The position numbers were made by a program, and so were the translations under genes. A stretch of DNA of 13,828 nucleotides from JBEIJQ01 sp040380145. Its GTDB lineage: Bacteria > Bacteroidota > Bacteroidia > Chitinophagales > Saprospiraceae. Shown here piece after piece: positions 1-6,440 of the stretch (its first letter is position 1; every line of letters starts with the position of its first letter). The stretch is from positions 1 through 13,828 of the forward strand of contig JBEIJQ010000080.1 in the NCBI GenBank assembly GCA_040380145.1, given 5' to 3'. The notes under the pieces are model-generated. The model saw only the letters and a list, made by a program, of their open reading frames with translations, ran no database searches and was not told where the DNA came from.

Positions 1-37
1 CCGGGGACAAAGGTCAGGGACTTAGGATGGGGCCGGT

Positions 38-286
38 TCAGTTGCGCTCGGCCACGAGGATTCCCGCGACCTCTTCTGGACGAAGGGCCAAAAACAAGCG
101 GCCCACCCGCAAGTACAGTGGGCTGCCCATCGGAGCGGAGCGGACGATCTCGATTTCTTTGCCCGGAAGGCAACCCATTTCCAACAGTTTCAACGAAACG
201 GCGCTGGCGGACAAACGCCCGATCACGCCGATGTGCCCCATGGGCAGTCGGTCGGCGGGCATCAATGGTTGCTGATCGGTGGGCAT
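38..286 (-). CDS. feoA: FeoA-domain ferrous iron transport protein
   Basis: An 82-residue protein made almost entirely of a FeoA (SH3-like) domain. Seen: the family's leucine/glycine core, with LKLLEMGCLPG at residues 33-42 and a closing strand ending in LALRPEEVAGILVA. FeoA is a small cytoplasmic partner of the Fe(II) permease FeoB, and the length fits the usual 75-90 residues. I chose the ATG at 286; an in-frame TTG at 316 would add ten residues (VPNKQPSYL...) that the family does not need. Only 37 bases remain downstream before the window edge, so a following feoB is expected from family context but cannot be seen. It is transcribed divergently from the secreted protein at 564. Function as an iron-uptake accessory is well supported; the exact start is less certain. 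Confidence 0.82.
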   Translation of the reverse strand: MPTDQQPLMPADRLPMGHIGVIGRLSASAVSLKLLEMGCLPGKEIEIVRSAPMGSPLYLRVGRLFLALRPEEVAGILVAERN

Positions 287-330
287 AAGATATGAGGGCT
301 GCTTATTTGGAACCAATCTAATTTGTTCGA

Positions 331-338
331 CAAACTTA
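331..338 (-). promoter_or_regulatory. Candidate -7 promoter box for feoA
   Basis: On the minus strand this reads TAAGTTTG, a perfect match to the Bacteroidota -7 element TAnnTTTG. It lies 44 bases upstream of the chosen feoA ATG, implying a leader of about 35-40 bases. No TTTG is present at the expected -33 position, so the call rests on one box. Confidence 0.35.
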
Positions 339-372
339 AAGCGAAGTTCCCCAATCTTGGGCGTGCCCGCAC

Positions 373-386
373 ATGATTTTAATCAT
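373..386. promoter_or_regulatory. Palindrome ATGATT-tt-AATCAT, possible operator
   Basis: Perfect 6-base arms around a 2-base spacer, in the divergent region between feoA and the secreted protein. It resembles the centre of Fur-type iron boxes (ATGAT...ATCAT), which would fit a neighbour of feoA, but it lacks the full 19-base consensus. Operator function is inference. The rest of the 287-563 region holds one more palindrome (410-425), a candidate feoA -7 box (331-338) and no gene that I can support. Confidence 0.3.
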
Positions 387-409
387 AGAGGCTCCTTTTG
401 GCCCCATTT

Positions 410-425
410 TACCTATCATTAGGTA
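410..425. promoter_or_regulatory. Palindrome TACCTA-tcat-TAGGTA
   Basis: Perfect 6-base arms with a 4-base loop, centred 38 bases from the palindrome at 373-386. It could be a second protein-binding site or a small hairpin in a leader transcript. The arms do not match the DtxR/IdeR arrangement, in which TTAGG comes first. No function can be assigned from sequence. Confidence 0.25.
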
Positions 426-563
426 GAAAAACGGTTTTGAGTGGCGGCTTAGCTTGCCCCCAGCGGGCGACACTAAAAAATGGGTTTCCGCGTTTGGGAA
501 AAATAGGTGAATTTTGTCGCCTTTCGTTCCGCCTTTTTTTATCCCCAGCGAACAAACAGTTTT

Positions 564-1451
564 ATGCGCCGATCGATTTTCTTTCTTTTTTTCCAGTTCT
601 CCCTGTTTTCCCTGACGGCCCAAGATGCCCGCGAGATGCACATCGGCAAGCCCAATCCCAACAAGGTCGTCGAGTTGCAGGAAAACATCGCGGAGGTTCG
701 GGACATTTACCGTCGGGCAAGGGTCAAGGTGGTCAAGGAATTTTACCGGGCCGATAGTTCGGCCAAGCCGCAGCTGGTATCCAAGACCTGGGTTTCCCCA
801 GAGGGAAGGATCACGAAAAAAGCTTTTTTCCAAGGGCGCGACACGCTGGAAGTCAACGATTTCTATTATAATCCGAACGGTATGCTGGCACGCACGGTCA
901 ACCGCACCAGCGGGATGGCCGAAGGCGTGTTCGTCACCGATTACGCCTACGACGAACGGGGAAGATTGGCTACCGTGAAGGGATCCTCGCCGGTCGCCGC
1001 CACCGGACCGCGATTCAAATCGGCTTTTTCCGAGGTGTACGAATACGACGGCCGAACGGGGCAGATATCTTCCGTGACAAGAACGAGCGGGTTGCGGGAA
1101 AAATTCGTTTTCAGCACGGATTCGGCCTCCAACCAGTTGTTCAAAGCCTGCTACCGGCTCCCCAAAGATTCCGATTTCATCGCTCCCGATCTGAACCCGC
1201 ACACTTTTTTCGTGTTGACTTTCGACCGAGAGGGGGAAATTTACATGAACGAATGCTACGAGCAAGGCGAACTGGTGTTCTGGGGAGAATATGTCTATAT
1301 GGGCCCAGGCCGCTACATGGCCACCCGCACGCGCGAACTCCCCTACCCTCCCGTGCGCACCAATTATACCTACGCCCCGATCGGAGTTTTGACCCAAATC
1401 CAGAGCACCGACGGGAGCTTGGTGACCTTCGAATACGAGCAGTACAAATAA
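564..1451 (+). CDS. Secreted YD/RHS-like repeat protein of unknown function
   Basis: A 295-residue protein with a signal peptide (basic MRRS, phenylalanine/leucine-rich core, probable cleavage after LTAQ at residue 20). The body carries degenerate YD-type repeats: FYYNPNGMLARTVNRTSG (100-117), YAYDERGRLATVKG (127-140), YEYDGRTGQISSVTRTSG (159-176), YVYMGPGRYMATRTRE (243-258) and YTYAPIGVLTQIQSTDG (268-284). Such repeats form beta-rich shells in RHS proteins, but there is no toxin or core domain here and the protein is far too short to be a full RHS element. No C-terminal type IX sorting domain is visible. The ATG at 564 gives a clean signal peptide; the in-frame GTG at 507 would bury it under 19 extra residues. 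It is probably periplasmic or exported. The role is unknown. Confidence 0.8.
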   Translation: MRRSIFFLFFQFSLFSLTAQDAREMHIGKPNPNKVVELQENIAEVRDIYRRARVKVVKEFYRADSSAKPQLVSKTWVSPEGRITKKAFFQGRDTLEVNDFYYNPNGMLARTVNRTSGMAEGVFVTDYAYDERGRLATVKGSSPVAATGPRFKSAFSEVYEYDGRTGQISSVTRTSGLREKFVFSTDSASNQLFKACYRLPKDSDFIAPDLNPHTFFVLTFDREGEIYMNECYEQGELVFWGEYVYMGPGRYMATRTRELPYPPVRTNYTYAPIGVLTQIQSTDGSLVTFEYEQYK

Positions 1452-1454
1452 CGC

Positions 1455-1469
1455 TTCGGTCCTACCGAA
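1455..1469. terminator. Small hairpin between convergent genes
   Basis: TTCGGT-cct-ACCGAA is a perfect 6-base stem with a 3-base loop. It sits in the 23-base gap between the stop of the secreted protein gene and the stop of the GH36 gene, where a shared bidirectional terminator would be expected. There is only a short A-run on one side and no long U-tract, so termination is plausible rather than shown. Confidence 0.35.
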
Positions 1470-1474
1470 AAGGA

Positions 1475-3172
1475 TCAGAGTTGCCCGTCCAAGAAGTGTT
1501 TTTTGCCCCGGTAGCGCACGGCGATCTCGTACCGGCCGTCGTCGCCCAATCGGCTGGACAGCACCTCGGCGTGCAGGAACATTTCGATGGCCGAGGCAAA
1601 TCGGGTCCGGATTTCTCCGGGAAGTTCCCGTAAATCGTCGGAGCAAAAAAGCACGCTGCCCAACAGTGTATTGACCGTCAGCAAGGTATGCCGCTGCAAC
1701 TCTTCGAGGTGTTGCCCCTGTTCGCGGAGCACCACCACATCGGGGTCCACCCGAAAGGCGCGCCCGTCCAAATGCCGCCGCGCAAAGGTGTTGACCAATG
1801 ATTGTCGGGTGTCGAGGCGTTCCCGTGCGCCCAACCATTTGAGCAGGCGGTGCTCCCAGCGCAGGTGCACATCCGGGCCGATCCGACAATAATCTGCCCG
1901 GCCGAAAGCAGTGCCCAAGGGAACCCCGCAGGCCAATATGCGCATCGGACCGGCACACTCCCGCAAAAATTCCATGGCGTCATACATCATCTGCCCGCTG
2001 TTTTTGTCGGATGGAGGCGCCAGGGCCGCGGCAAAAAGAAAATCCAGTTTGACCAACCCATAACCCCATCGTTCGCGGATCTGCCAAAGGACGGCCGCGA
2101 GGTATTCGCGGACTTCTTTGCGGTAAATGTCCAAAGCGAAGTACCGACCTTTCCAGTAGGGATTGTAACCCACGGGCAAGGGCCTTCCTTGGGGGCCGCG
2201 CAGGAACCAGTGGCGGTTTTTCCGGTAAAGTTCGGAGTTTTCGGCGGCCACGAACGGGGCCAACCACAATCCCGGCATAAAGCCCTTGTCGCGGATCTTG
2301 GCGGCCAAATCGCCCATTCCGGCCGGAATGGCTTTGCGGACCGCTCCCCAATCGCCGGTCGCTTCCTGCCAGCCATCATCGATTTGGAAGACCCAGTCCG
2401 CCGATTCGGGTCGGCGCAGTTCTTCGGGCAGATCCGCCCGAAACAGATCCAGGGCCTCGAGGTTGCCGAGGATTTTTTTCTCGTCGATGTCCGTGAAATG
2501 CCGGTACCAACTGGTCCAGCCGAGGATCTTGCGGGCCGGGGAGCGGGCCGGCGTTTCTTGTTGCCGGAACCATTCGTCCAACAGCGGCTCCGGCGATCGG
2601 GCCTCCCCCGTCCAACATTCGAAAGCTGGAAAGGAATGCTCCAATTGCATGCCTTCCAGGATTTTTTCCACTCTGCAGATGCCCTGTTCGGGAAAATGGC
2701 GGATCAGGGTCATACCCGTGCGCTCGAGTACCCCGCCGATGAACCGGACGTGGCCACCGGCGCTCTCGACATACGAATAAGTCCAAGCGTGCAGGGGCGC
2801 CCGAGGGTTTTCGCGCACGGCGCGGTAATCGCCGAGGCGTTCCGCGAAAGGCCGCAGCACCCAAGATATGTCCGGAATGCGCTCCGAAGGGGAAAACGAG
2901 CGGGTTTCCGTCCAACTCTGGTAGCCGTTGCAAAAAATCCGGTCCGTGGGCGCGTAAGACATCTCGAATTCCACCACCAAACGAACGGATTGGACCGTCC
3001 GCTTGGGATGCAACATGATGGAATACCGGCAGCAACCGGCGATCCCATTGCGGGCCATGGTCTCCTGCTCCACGGAAAAATCGGCGTACAGCCCCTCGTG
3101 AAAGGTCATTTTACCGGGATCCAGTTCGAGCGACTGGTCCTCGTATCGGAGCAGGGCTTTGCGCAGTTTCAT
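1475..3172 (-). CDS. GH36-family alpha-galactosidase, cytoplasmic
   Basis: A 565-residue glycoside hydrolase of family 36 (melibiase type), expected to release terminal alpha-galactose from raffinose- or melibiose-like oligosaccharides. Seen: an N-terminal beta-sandwich with NGYQSWTETRSF (82-93); the barrel start ILGWTSWYRHFTDIDE (216-231); the substrate-loop motif QIDDGW (263-268); the nucleophile motif KLDF with Asp377; the acid/base region CRIGPD with Asp434; and a late SDD (511-513). Nucleophile and acid/base lie 57 residues apart, as usual for the family. The length matches compact bacterial GH36 enzymes rather than the 700+ residue forms. There is no signal peptide, so it should act in the cytoplasm on imported sugar. 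It starts 39 bases after the rnr stop and could be co-transcribed with it. No sugar transporter or regulator is nearby. Galactosidase is the most likely activity, though GH36 also contains other alpha-galactoside enzymes. Confidence 0.87.
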   Translation of the reverse strand: MKLRKALLRYEDQSLELDPGKMTFHEGLYADFSVEQETMARNGIAGCCRYSIMLHPKRTVQSVRLVVEFEMSYAPTDRIFCNGYQSWTETRSFSPSERIPDISWVLRPFAERLGDYRAVRENPRAPLHAWTYSYVESAGGHVRFIGGVLERTGMTLIRHFPEQGICRVEKILEGMQLEHSFPAFECWTGEARSPEPLLDEWFRQQETPARSPARKILGWTSWYRHFTDIDEKKILGNLEALDLFRADLPEELRRPESADWVFQIDDGWQEATGDWGAVRKAIPAGMGDLAAKIRDKGFMPGLWLAPFVAAENSELYRKNRHWFLRGPQGRPLPVGYNPYWKGRYFALDIYRKEVREYLAAVLWQIRERWGYGLVKLDFLFAAALAPPSDKNSGQMMYDAMEFLRECAGPMRILACGVPLGTAFGRADYCRIGPDVHLRWEHRLLKWLGARERLDTRQSLVNTFARRHLDGRAFRVDPDVVVLREQGQHLEELQRHTLLTVNTLLGSVLFCSDDLRELPGEIRTRFASAIEMFLHAEVLSSRLGDDGRYEIAVRYRGKKHFLDGQL

Positions 3173-3196
3173 CTGAACGGTCGTTGGAGGAGCGTC

Positions 3197-3211
3197 TTTT
3201 TTTCGAAAAAA
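3197..3211. repeat. T-run/A-run palindrome after rnr
   Basis: T7-CG-A6 (14 of the 15 bases form a perfect palindrome) starts directly at the rnr stop codon and lies 24 bases before the GH36 ATG. It is one of a series of similar elements in this window. It may act as a weak terminator or as an A-rich translation leader; which one cannot be told from sequence. Confidence 0.45.
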
Positions 3212-5383
3212 TCAGAGCACCAGTTCCAGATCGATCTGCCGACGCTGCAGGTCGGCCGAAAGGACTCGTACCTTCACGGTATCGCCCATGCGCAGCACGA
3301 TCCCGGAGCGCCGCCCCTTGATCCGGTAGGTTTCCACCTCGAAACCTTCTGGCATGCGGTCGTAGGTGATGCGGCCCTCGCAGAGGGTATCGGTCAGTTC
3401 CACGAAAATCCCGTGGTCCGCAATACCCGCAATCACCCCGGGGAACACTTCTCCGATGCGGCCCTGGATGAACTCGACCTGCTTGAACTTGACCGATTCC
3501 CGTTCGGCTTCCATGGCCTTCCTTTCCTGCACGGAAATGTGCTTGCACTGTTCTTCCAGCTCGGATTTGTTGGCCCGGAAGATCCGCCCATCCAGGTTTT
3601 CGGCCAGCAACCGGTGCGCGATCACGTCGGAATACCGGCGGATCGGCGAGGTGAAGTGGCTGTAGTGCAGGAAAGACAGTCCGTAGTGCCCGATGTTGTC
3701 GCTGGAATACACTGCTTTGGCCATACAACGGATCGCCTGTTGCTGAAACAGTACCAGATCGTCGGTACCGGCGGCCTCCTTCATCAGTCCGTTGAGCGAT
3801 TGGGCCACCTGCTGGGGCGAGTCGATCCGGAGTTTGTATCCGAACTCTTTGACAAAGCGCGAAAGTTCCGCCAACCGCTCCATGTCGGGCAAGTCGTGGA
3901 TGCGATAGATGTAGGGAATGTCGGCCACGCCGCGCTTGGCGGGCGCGTTGTAGATGTAGCCGGCCACCTGCTGGTTGGCCAACAGCATGTACTCTTCGAC
4001 GAGCAGGTGCGCGTCCTTGCGCTCCTTGACATAGACATCGATCGGTTTGCCGGTTTCGTCGAGGCGGAACTGCAGTTCGGGCGCTTCGAAATTGAGGGCG
4101 CCGGAGTGCATCCGTTCGGCCCTTTTGGCCTTGGCGATGTCGTTGAGGTGGCGCAGTTCGGCGGCGAAATCGCCAAGGCCGGTTTCGATGACCGTCTGGG
4201 CTTCTTCGTAGGTGAACCGCCTTTGGGAATGGATGACGGTGCGCCCGAACCATTCCGCGACGATGTTCTTGCCGTCGGGCGTGAATTCGAACACCGCCGA
4301 AAAGCACAGCCTGTCCTCGTTGGGCCGGAGCGAACAGACCACGTTCGAAAGCCGCTCGGGCAACATCGGCGCCACGCGATCGACGAGGTACACGGAGGTG
4401 GAGCGGCGGAACGCTTCGCGGTCGAGGGCCGTGCCCGGCCGCACGAAATGCGTCACATCGGCGATGTGCACGCCGATCTCCAAGTGGCCGTTGTCGAGCG
4501 TGCGGTAGGAAAGCGCGTCGTCGAAATCGCGGGCGGTCAGCGGATCAATGGTGAAGGTGGCCGTGCCGCGGAAATCCCGCCGTTTGGCAACCTCTTCGGG
4601 CCCGATGACATCGGAAATACCCTCGTTTTCGACCATCACATCCTCGGGGAAAAGCCAGTGGAAATCGTGTTTGAGCAGGATGGACTTCATCTCGATGTCG
4701 CTGCTGCCCGTCTGTCCGAGCACCAACGTGACACGGCCCACAGGGTTGGCCTCCTTGCCGCCGTGCCAGCGCACGACGTGCACCTGCACTTTTTGTTCGG
4801 GCCTGGCCCCGGCGGTCTGTCCCTCTTCGATCAGGATGTCCATGGGCATGTTGAACTTGTCGGGCACCACATAGGCCATGCCCCGGTGCTCGCGGTAAAC
4901 GCCCACGAAACTTTCCTGCGCGCGGACGGCAACATCCACGACGACTCCTTCGGGCTTGCCCCGCGAAGACATGCGCCACTTCACCCGTACGCGGTCGCCG
5001 TCGAGGGCGTTGCCCACACGGGTCGGCGGCACGAAGATGTCGGAACCCATCTGGTCCACGATGATGTACGCCGCCCCGGAGCGGGTCATGTCCACCCGGC
5101 CCTCGGCCAGATGCCAGCCTTTTTCGGTTTTGGTCGGCACCGGAGAAACCGCGCTGGCGCGGTACTTGCCGTTTTCGTCGCGGTTGAGGAAACTGCGCTC
5201 CACCAGTCTTTGCAGGCAGGCCTCCACCGCATCTTTGCTGTTGGGCTCATTGATCATGCGGGCGATCTGCCCGGACGGCAAACGCCGCTTGGGATTCAGT
5301 TGAAACAGTTTTTCGATGGCCTGTTCGAGCTGGGCGGCATTGCGCTTGCCCTCTTCGGGTCGTTGTTTCTTTTTCTTGGACAT
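3212..5383 (-). CDS. rnr: Ribonuclease R (3'-5' exoribonuclease, RNB family)
   Basis: A 723-residue processive 3'-5' exoribonuclease that degrades structured RNA and helps in rRNA and mRNA quality control. Domains in order: a basic N-terminus (MSKKKKQR), a winged-helix-like segment (about 15-75), cold-shock OB domains (about 88-230), the RNB catalytic domain (about 270-600) and a C-terminal S1 domain (about 637-722). The catalytic signature DPLTARDFDDA gives Asp280, 286, 288 and 289 in the standard spacing for magnesium binding, and HYSHFTSPIRRYSD (573-586) is the second RNB hallmark. The length is normal, but the long lysine-rich tail found in E. coli RNase R is absent. The ATG at 5383 is preceded by an A-rich leader. 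It follows the small protein at 5510 after 126 bases. The presence of wHTH and S1 with full length favours RNase R over RNase II. Confidence 0.95.
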   Translation of the reverse strand: MSKKKKQRPEEGKRNAAQLEQAIEKLFQLNPKRRLPSGQIARMINEPNSKDAVEACLQRLVERSFLNRDENGKYRASAVSPVPTKTEKGWHLAEGRVDMTRSGAAYIIVDQMGSDIFVPPTRVGNALDGDRVRVKWRMSSRGKPEGVVVDVAVRAQESFVGVYREHRGMAYVVPDKFNMPMDILIEEGQTAGARPEQKVQVHVVRWHGGKEANPVGRVTLVLGQTGSSDIEMKSILLKHDFHWLFPEDVMVENEGISDVIGPEEVAKRRDFRGTATFTIDPLTARDFDDALSYRTLDNGHLEIGVHIADVTHFVRPGTALDREAFRRSTSVYLVDRVAPMLPERLSNVVCSLRPNEDRLCFSAVFEFTPDGKNIVAEWFGRTVIHSQRRFTYEEAQTVIETGLGDFAAELRHLNDIAKAKRAERMHSGALNFEAPELQFRLDETGKPIDVYVKERKDAHLLVEEYMLLANQQVAGYIYNAPAKRGVADIPYIYRIHDLPDMERLAELSRFVKEFGYKLRIDSPQQVAQSLNGLMKEAAGTDDLVLFQQQAIRCMAKAVYSSDNIGHYGLSFLHYSHFTSPIRRYSDVIAHRLLAENLDGRIFRANKSELEEQCKHISVQERKAMEAERESVKFKQVEFIQGRIGEVFPGVIAGIADHGIFVELTDTLCEGRITYDRMPEGFEVETYRIKGRRSGIVLRMGDTVKVRVLSADLQRRQIDLELVL

Positions 5384-5392
5384 ATATTTTTA

Positions 5393-5408
5393 TTTTTTTT
5401 AAAAAAAA
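5393..5408. repeat. T8A8 palindrome in the rnr leader
   Basis: A perfect 16-base palindrome of eight T then eight A, 9 bases upstream of the rnr ATG, with further A/T-rich sequence up to the start codon. In mRNA it gives an A-rich stretch just before the start, a context known to favour initiation in Bacteroidota, and it could also fold into a weak U-A hairpin. The same 126-base gap holds a second perfect palindrome, TTTCGGCCGAAA at 5459-5470, about 40 bases after the upstream gene's stop. No gene is visible in the gap. Confidence 0.5.
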
Positions 5409-5458
5409 CAGAAAAAAAGTGCCTGTCGGAAAATCGAGATCGGTGCAGAGCAACGGCG

Positions 5459-5470
5459 TTTCGGCCGAAA
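5459..5470. other. Perfect 12-base palindrome TTTCGGCCGAAA
   Basis: It lies between the stop of the small protein at 5510 and the rnr start. Close by, at 5473-5483, is GTCC-gac-GGAC. Together they may be a terminator-like structure for the upstream genes or an operator for rnr. A U-tract is not well placed on the minus strand, so I give this low weight. Confidence 0.25.
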
Positions 5471-5509
5471 AGGTCCGACGGACGGCACGAGAAAAAACTA
5501 TGGAAACGG

Positions 5510-6001
5510 TCATTCGGAACCTTCCGCCCGGATGTTGCCGTTGTCGAGGATGCTGAAGCGCTTTACCGTGCCCGTGTTTTCGTCGAGCAAGACTTGGAGG
5601 TCCATTTTTTCGATGTCGTCCTTCACGAAGATCTCGAGGTCGCGGCCGATCGAGGCGACGGTGTGCAGCAACCCTTTTTCGGTATAGCGGGTCCCGGCGA
5701 TGCGTATCCGTTCGATTTTGCTGCCCGAGATCAGGTAGGTCTGCAAAATGTAATCGTTGCCTTCGAGAGCGGCCCTCCACCAGACCACGCCCGCGATCTT
5801 GGCCGTCACGGAAAAACGCAGACAGGGCATATACTCGGTGAACTCATCTGGCTCCTCATCGGGATCCAAGACATATTCGGCGAGCAGTTCGGCAGGAAAA
5901 CCGGTAAAATGCTCCGCAATTTCGTGGTGGGTCTCCGAGGTCAGCACCACGGGAAGTTCGGCGGGCGGAAACGCCTCCAAAAAAGTGGAAAAGGGTATCA
6001 A
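5510..6001 (-). CDS. Conserved-looking hypothetical protein, TTG start
   Basis: A 163-residue soluble protein with no signal peptide or membrane segment. It is acidic in its first third (VLDPDEEPDEFTEYMPC, 44-60), followed by a beta-rich stretch with VVWWRAALEGNDYILQTYL (72-90), IERIRIAGT (96-104) and a C-terminal strand pattern ending KRFSILDNGNIRAEGSE. I do not recognise a named family. The only sensible start is TTG at 6001: the next in-frame ATG is at residue 58 and would remove the ordered N-terminus. It begins 10 bases after the stop of the DoxX-like gene, so the two are very probably co-transcribed and translationally coupled. Composition matches that of its neighbours. Existence is well supported; function is unknown. 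Confidence 0.75.
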   Translation of the reverse strand: MIPFSTFLEAFPPAELPVVLTSETHHEIAEHFTGFPAELLAEYVLDPDEEPDEFTEYMPCLRFSVTAKIAGVVWWRAALEGNDYILQTYLISGSKIERIRIAGTRYTEKGLLHTVASIGRDLEIFVKDDIEKMDLQVLLDENTGTVKRFSILDNGNIRAEGSE

Positions 6002-6011
6002 AGCGAAAAAA

Positions 6012-6398
6012 TCAGTGGTTCAACAGCATCGCTCCCAGGACCGCCGCCACGAAGTACGGCACGAGGGTCGCCGCGCCCGCGTAGTCTTTGGCGACGCGCT
6101 GTCCGAAAAACAGCATCAGCAGGCTGGCGATGGAAAGCAGAAAGCCCCATTTGGCCAATTCCACCTGCGTGCCGTCCAAAAAGAGCTGGACCGCGCCGAT
6201 CGCGCACAGGGCACCGGCCGCCAGTTCGAACAGCGTGAGCACGGGCAACAGCACGGGCACGGTGGGGGCCAGAAAGGACTGGCCAAAATGGCTTTTCAGC
6301 CAGTCGAGATTGCCCTGGTAGTTGAAGGCCTTGTCGAGCCCCGATTGCAGGAACGTGATCGCGAACAGGACGCAGCAGGCTATTGGCAGGAAGATCAT
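6012..6398 (-). CDS. DoxX-family inner-membrane protein
   Basis: A 128-residue protein with four predicted transmembrane helices (about 1-19, 47-73, 83-100 and 105-125). Family features seen are QSGLDK just after helix 1 and GQRVAKDYAGAATLVPYF (99-116) leading into helix 4, the pattern of DoxX-like proteins of Bacteroidota. DoxX was named for a subunit of an archaeal terminal quinol oxidase; most bacterial relatives have no proven role, and some are linked to redox or thiol stress in membranes. It lies 42 bases after the ABC permease and 10 bases before the small protein at 5510, so it is probably in one operon with both. The ATG at 6398 is well placed at the first helix. The family call is firm; the physiological role is not known. 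Confidence 0.82.
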   Translation of the reverse strand: MIFLPIACCVLFAITFLQSGLDKAFNYQGNLDWLKSHFGQSFLAPTVPVLLPVLTLFELAAGALCAIGAVQLFLDGTQVELAKWGFLLSIASLLMLFFGQRVAKDYAGAATLVPYFVAAVLGAMLLNH

Positions 6399-6411
6399 TG
6401 GTTTTGTGGGA

Positions 6412-6425
6412 TTTTTGATAAAAAA
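6412..6425. repeat. T-run/A-run hairpin before the DoxX-like gene
   Basis: T5-gat-A6 lies in the 42-base gap between the ABC permease stop and the DoxX-like ATG, 13 bases before the start codon. It is one of the recurrent T-run/A-run elements of this window. It could be a leader element or a weak internal terminator. Confidence 0.4.
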
Positions 6426-6440
6426 TAGGTCCGGTCGCCC

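Noticed and set aside
1..37. Possible start of feoB at the left edge
   Set aside because: FeoB is expected after feoA, but the 37 bases contain no ATG on the minus strand and no recognisable FeoB N-terminus, so it is not called.
507..563. GTG start for the secreted YD protein
   Set aside because: It would place 19 residues in front of a clean signal peptide that begins at the ATG at 564.
336..1958. A 540-codon open frame on the minus strand
   Set aside because: It overlaps the secreted YD protein in antisense and the GH36 gene in another frame. The sequence is Arg/Gly/Pro-rich and shows no domain.
1802..6238. A 1478-codon open frame on the plus strand
   Set aside because: It runs antisense to the GH36 gene, rnr and the small protein, all with clear family motifs. 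Its translation has no recognisable domain; it is kept open by GC-rich codon use on the other strand.
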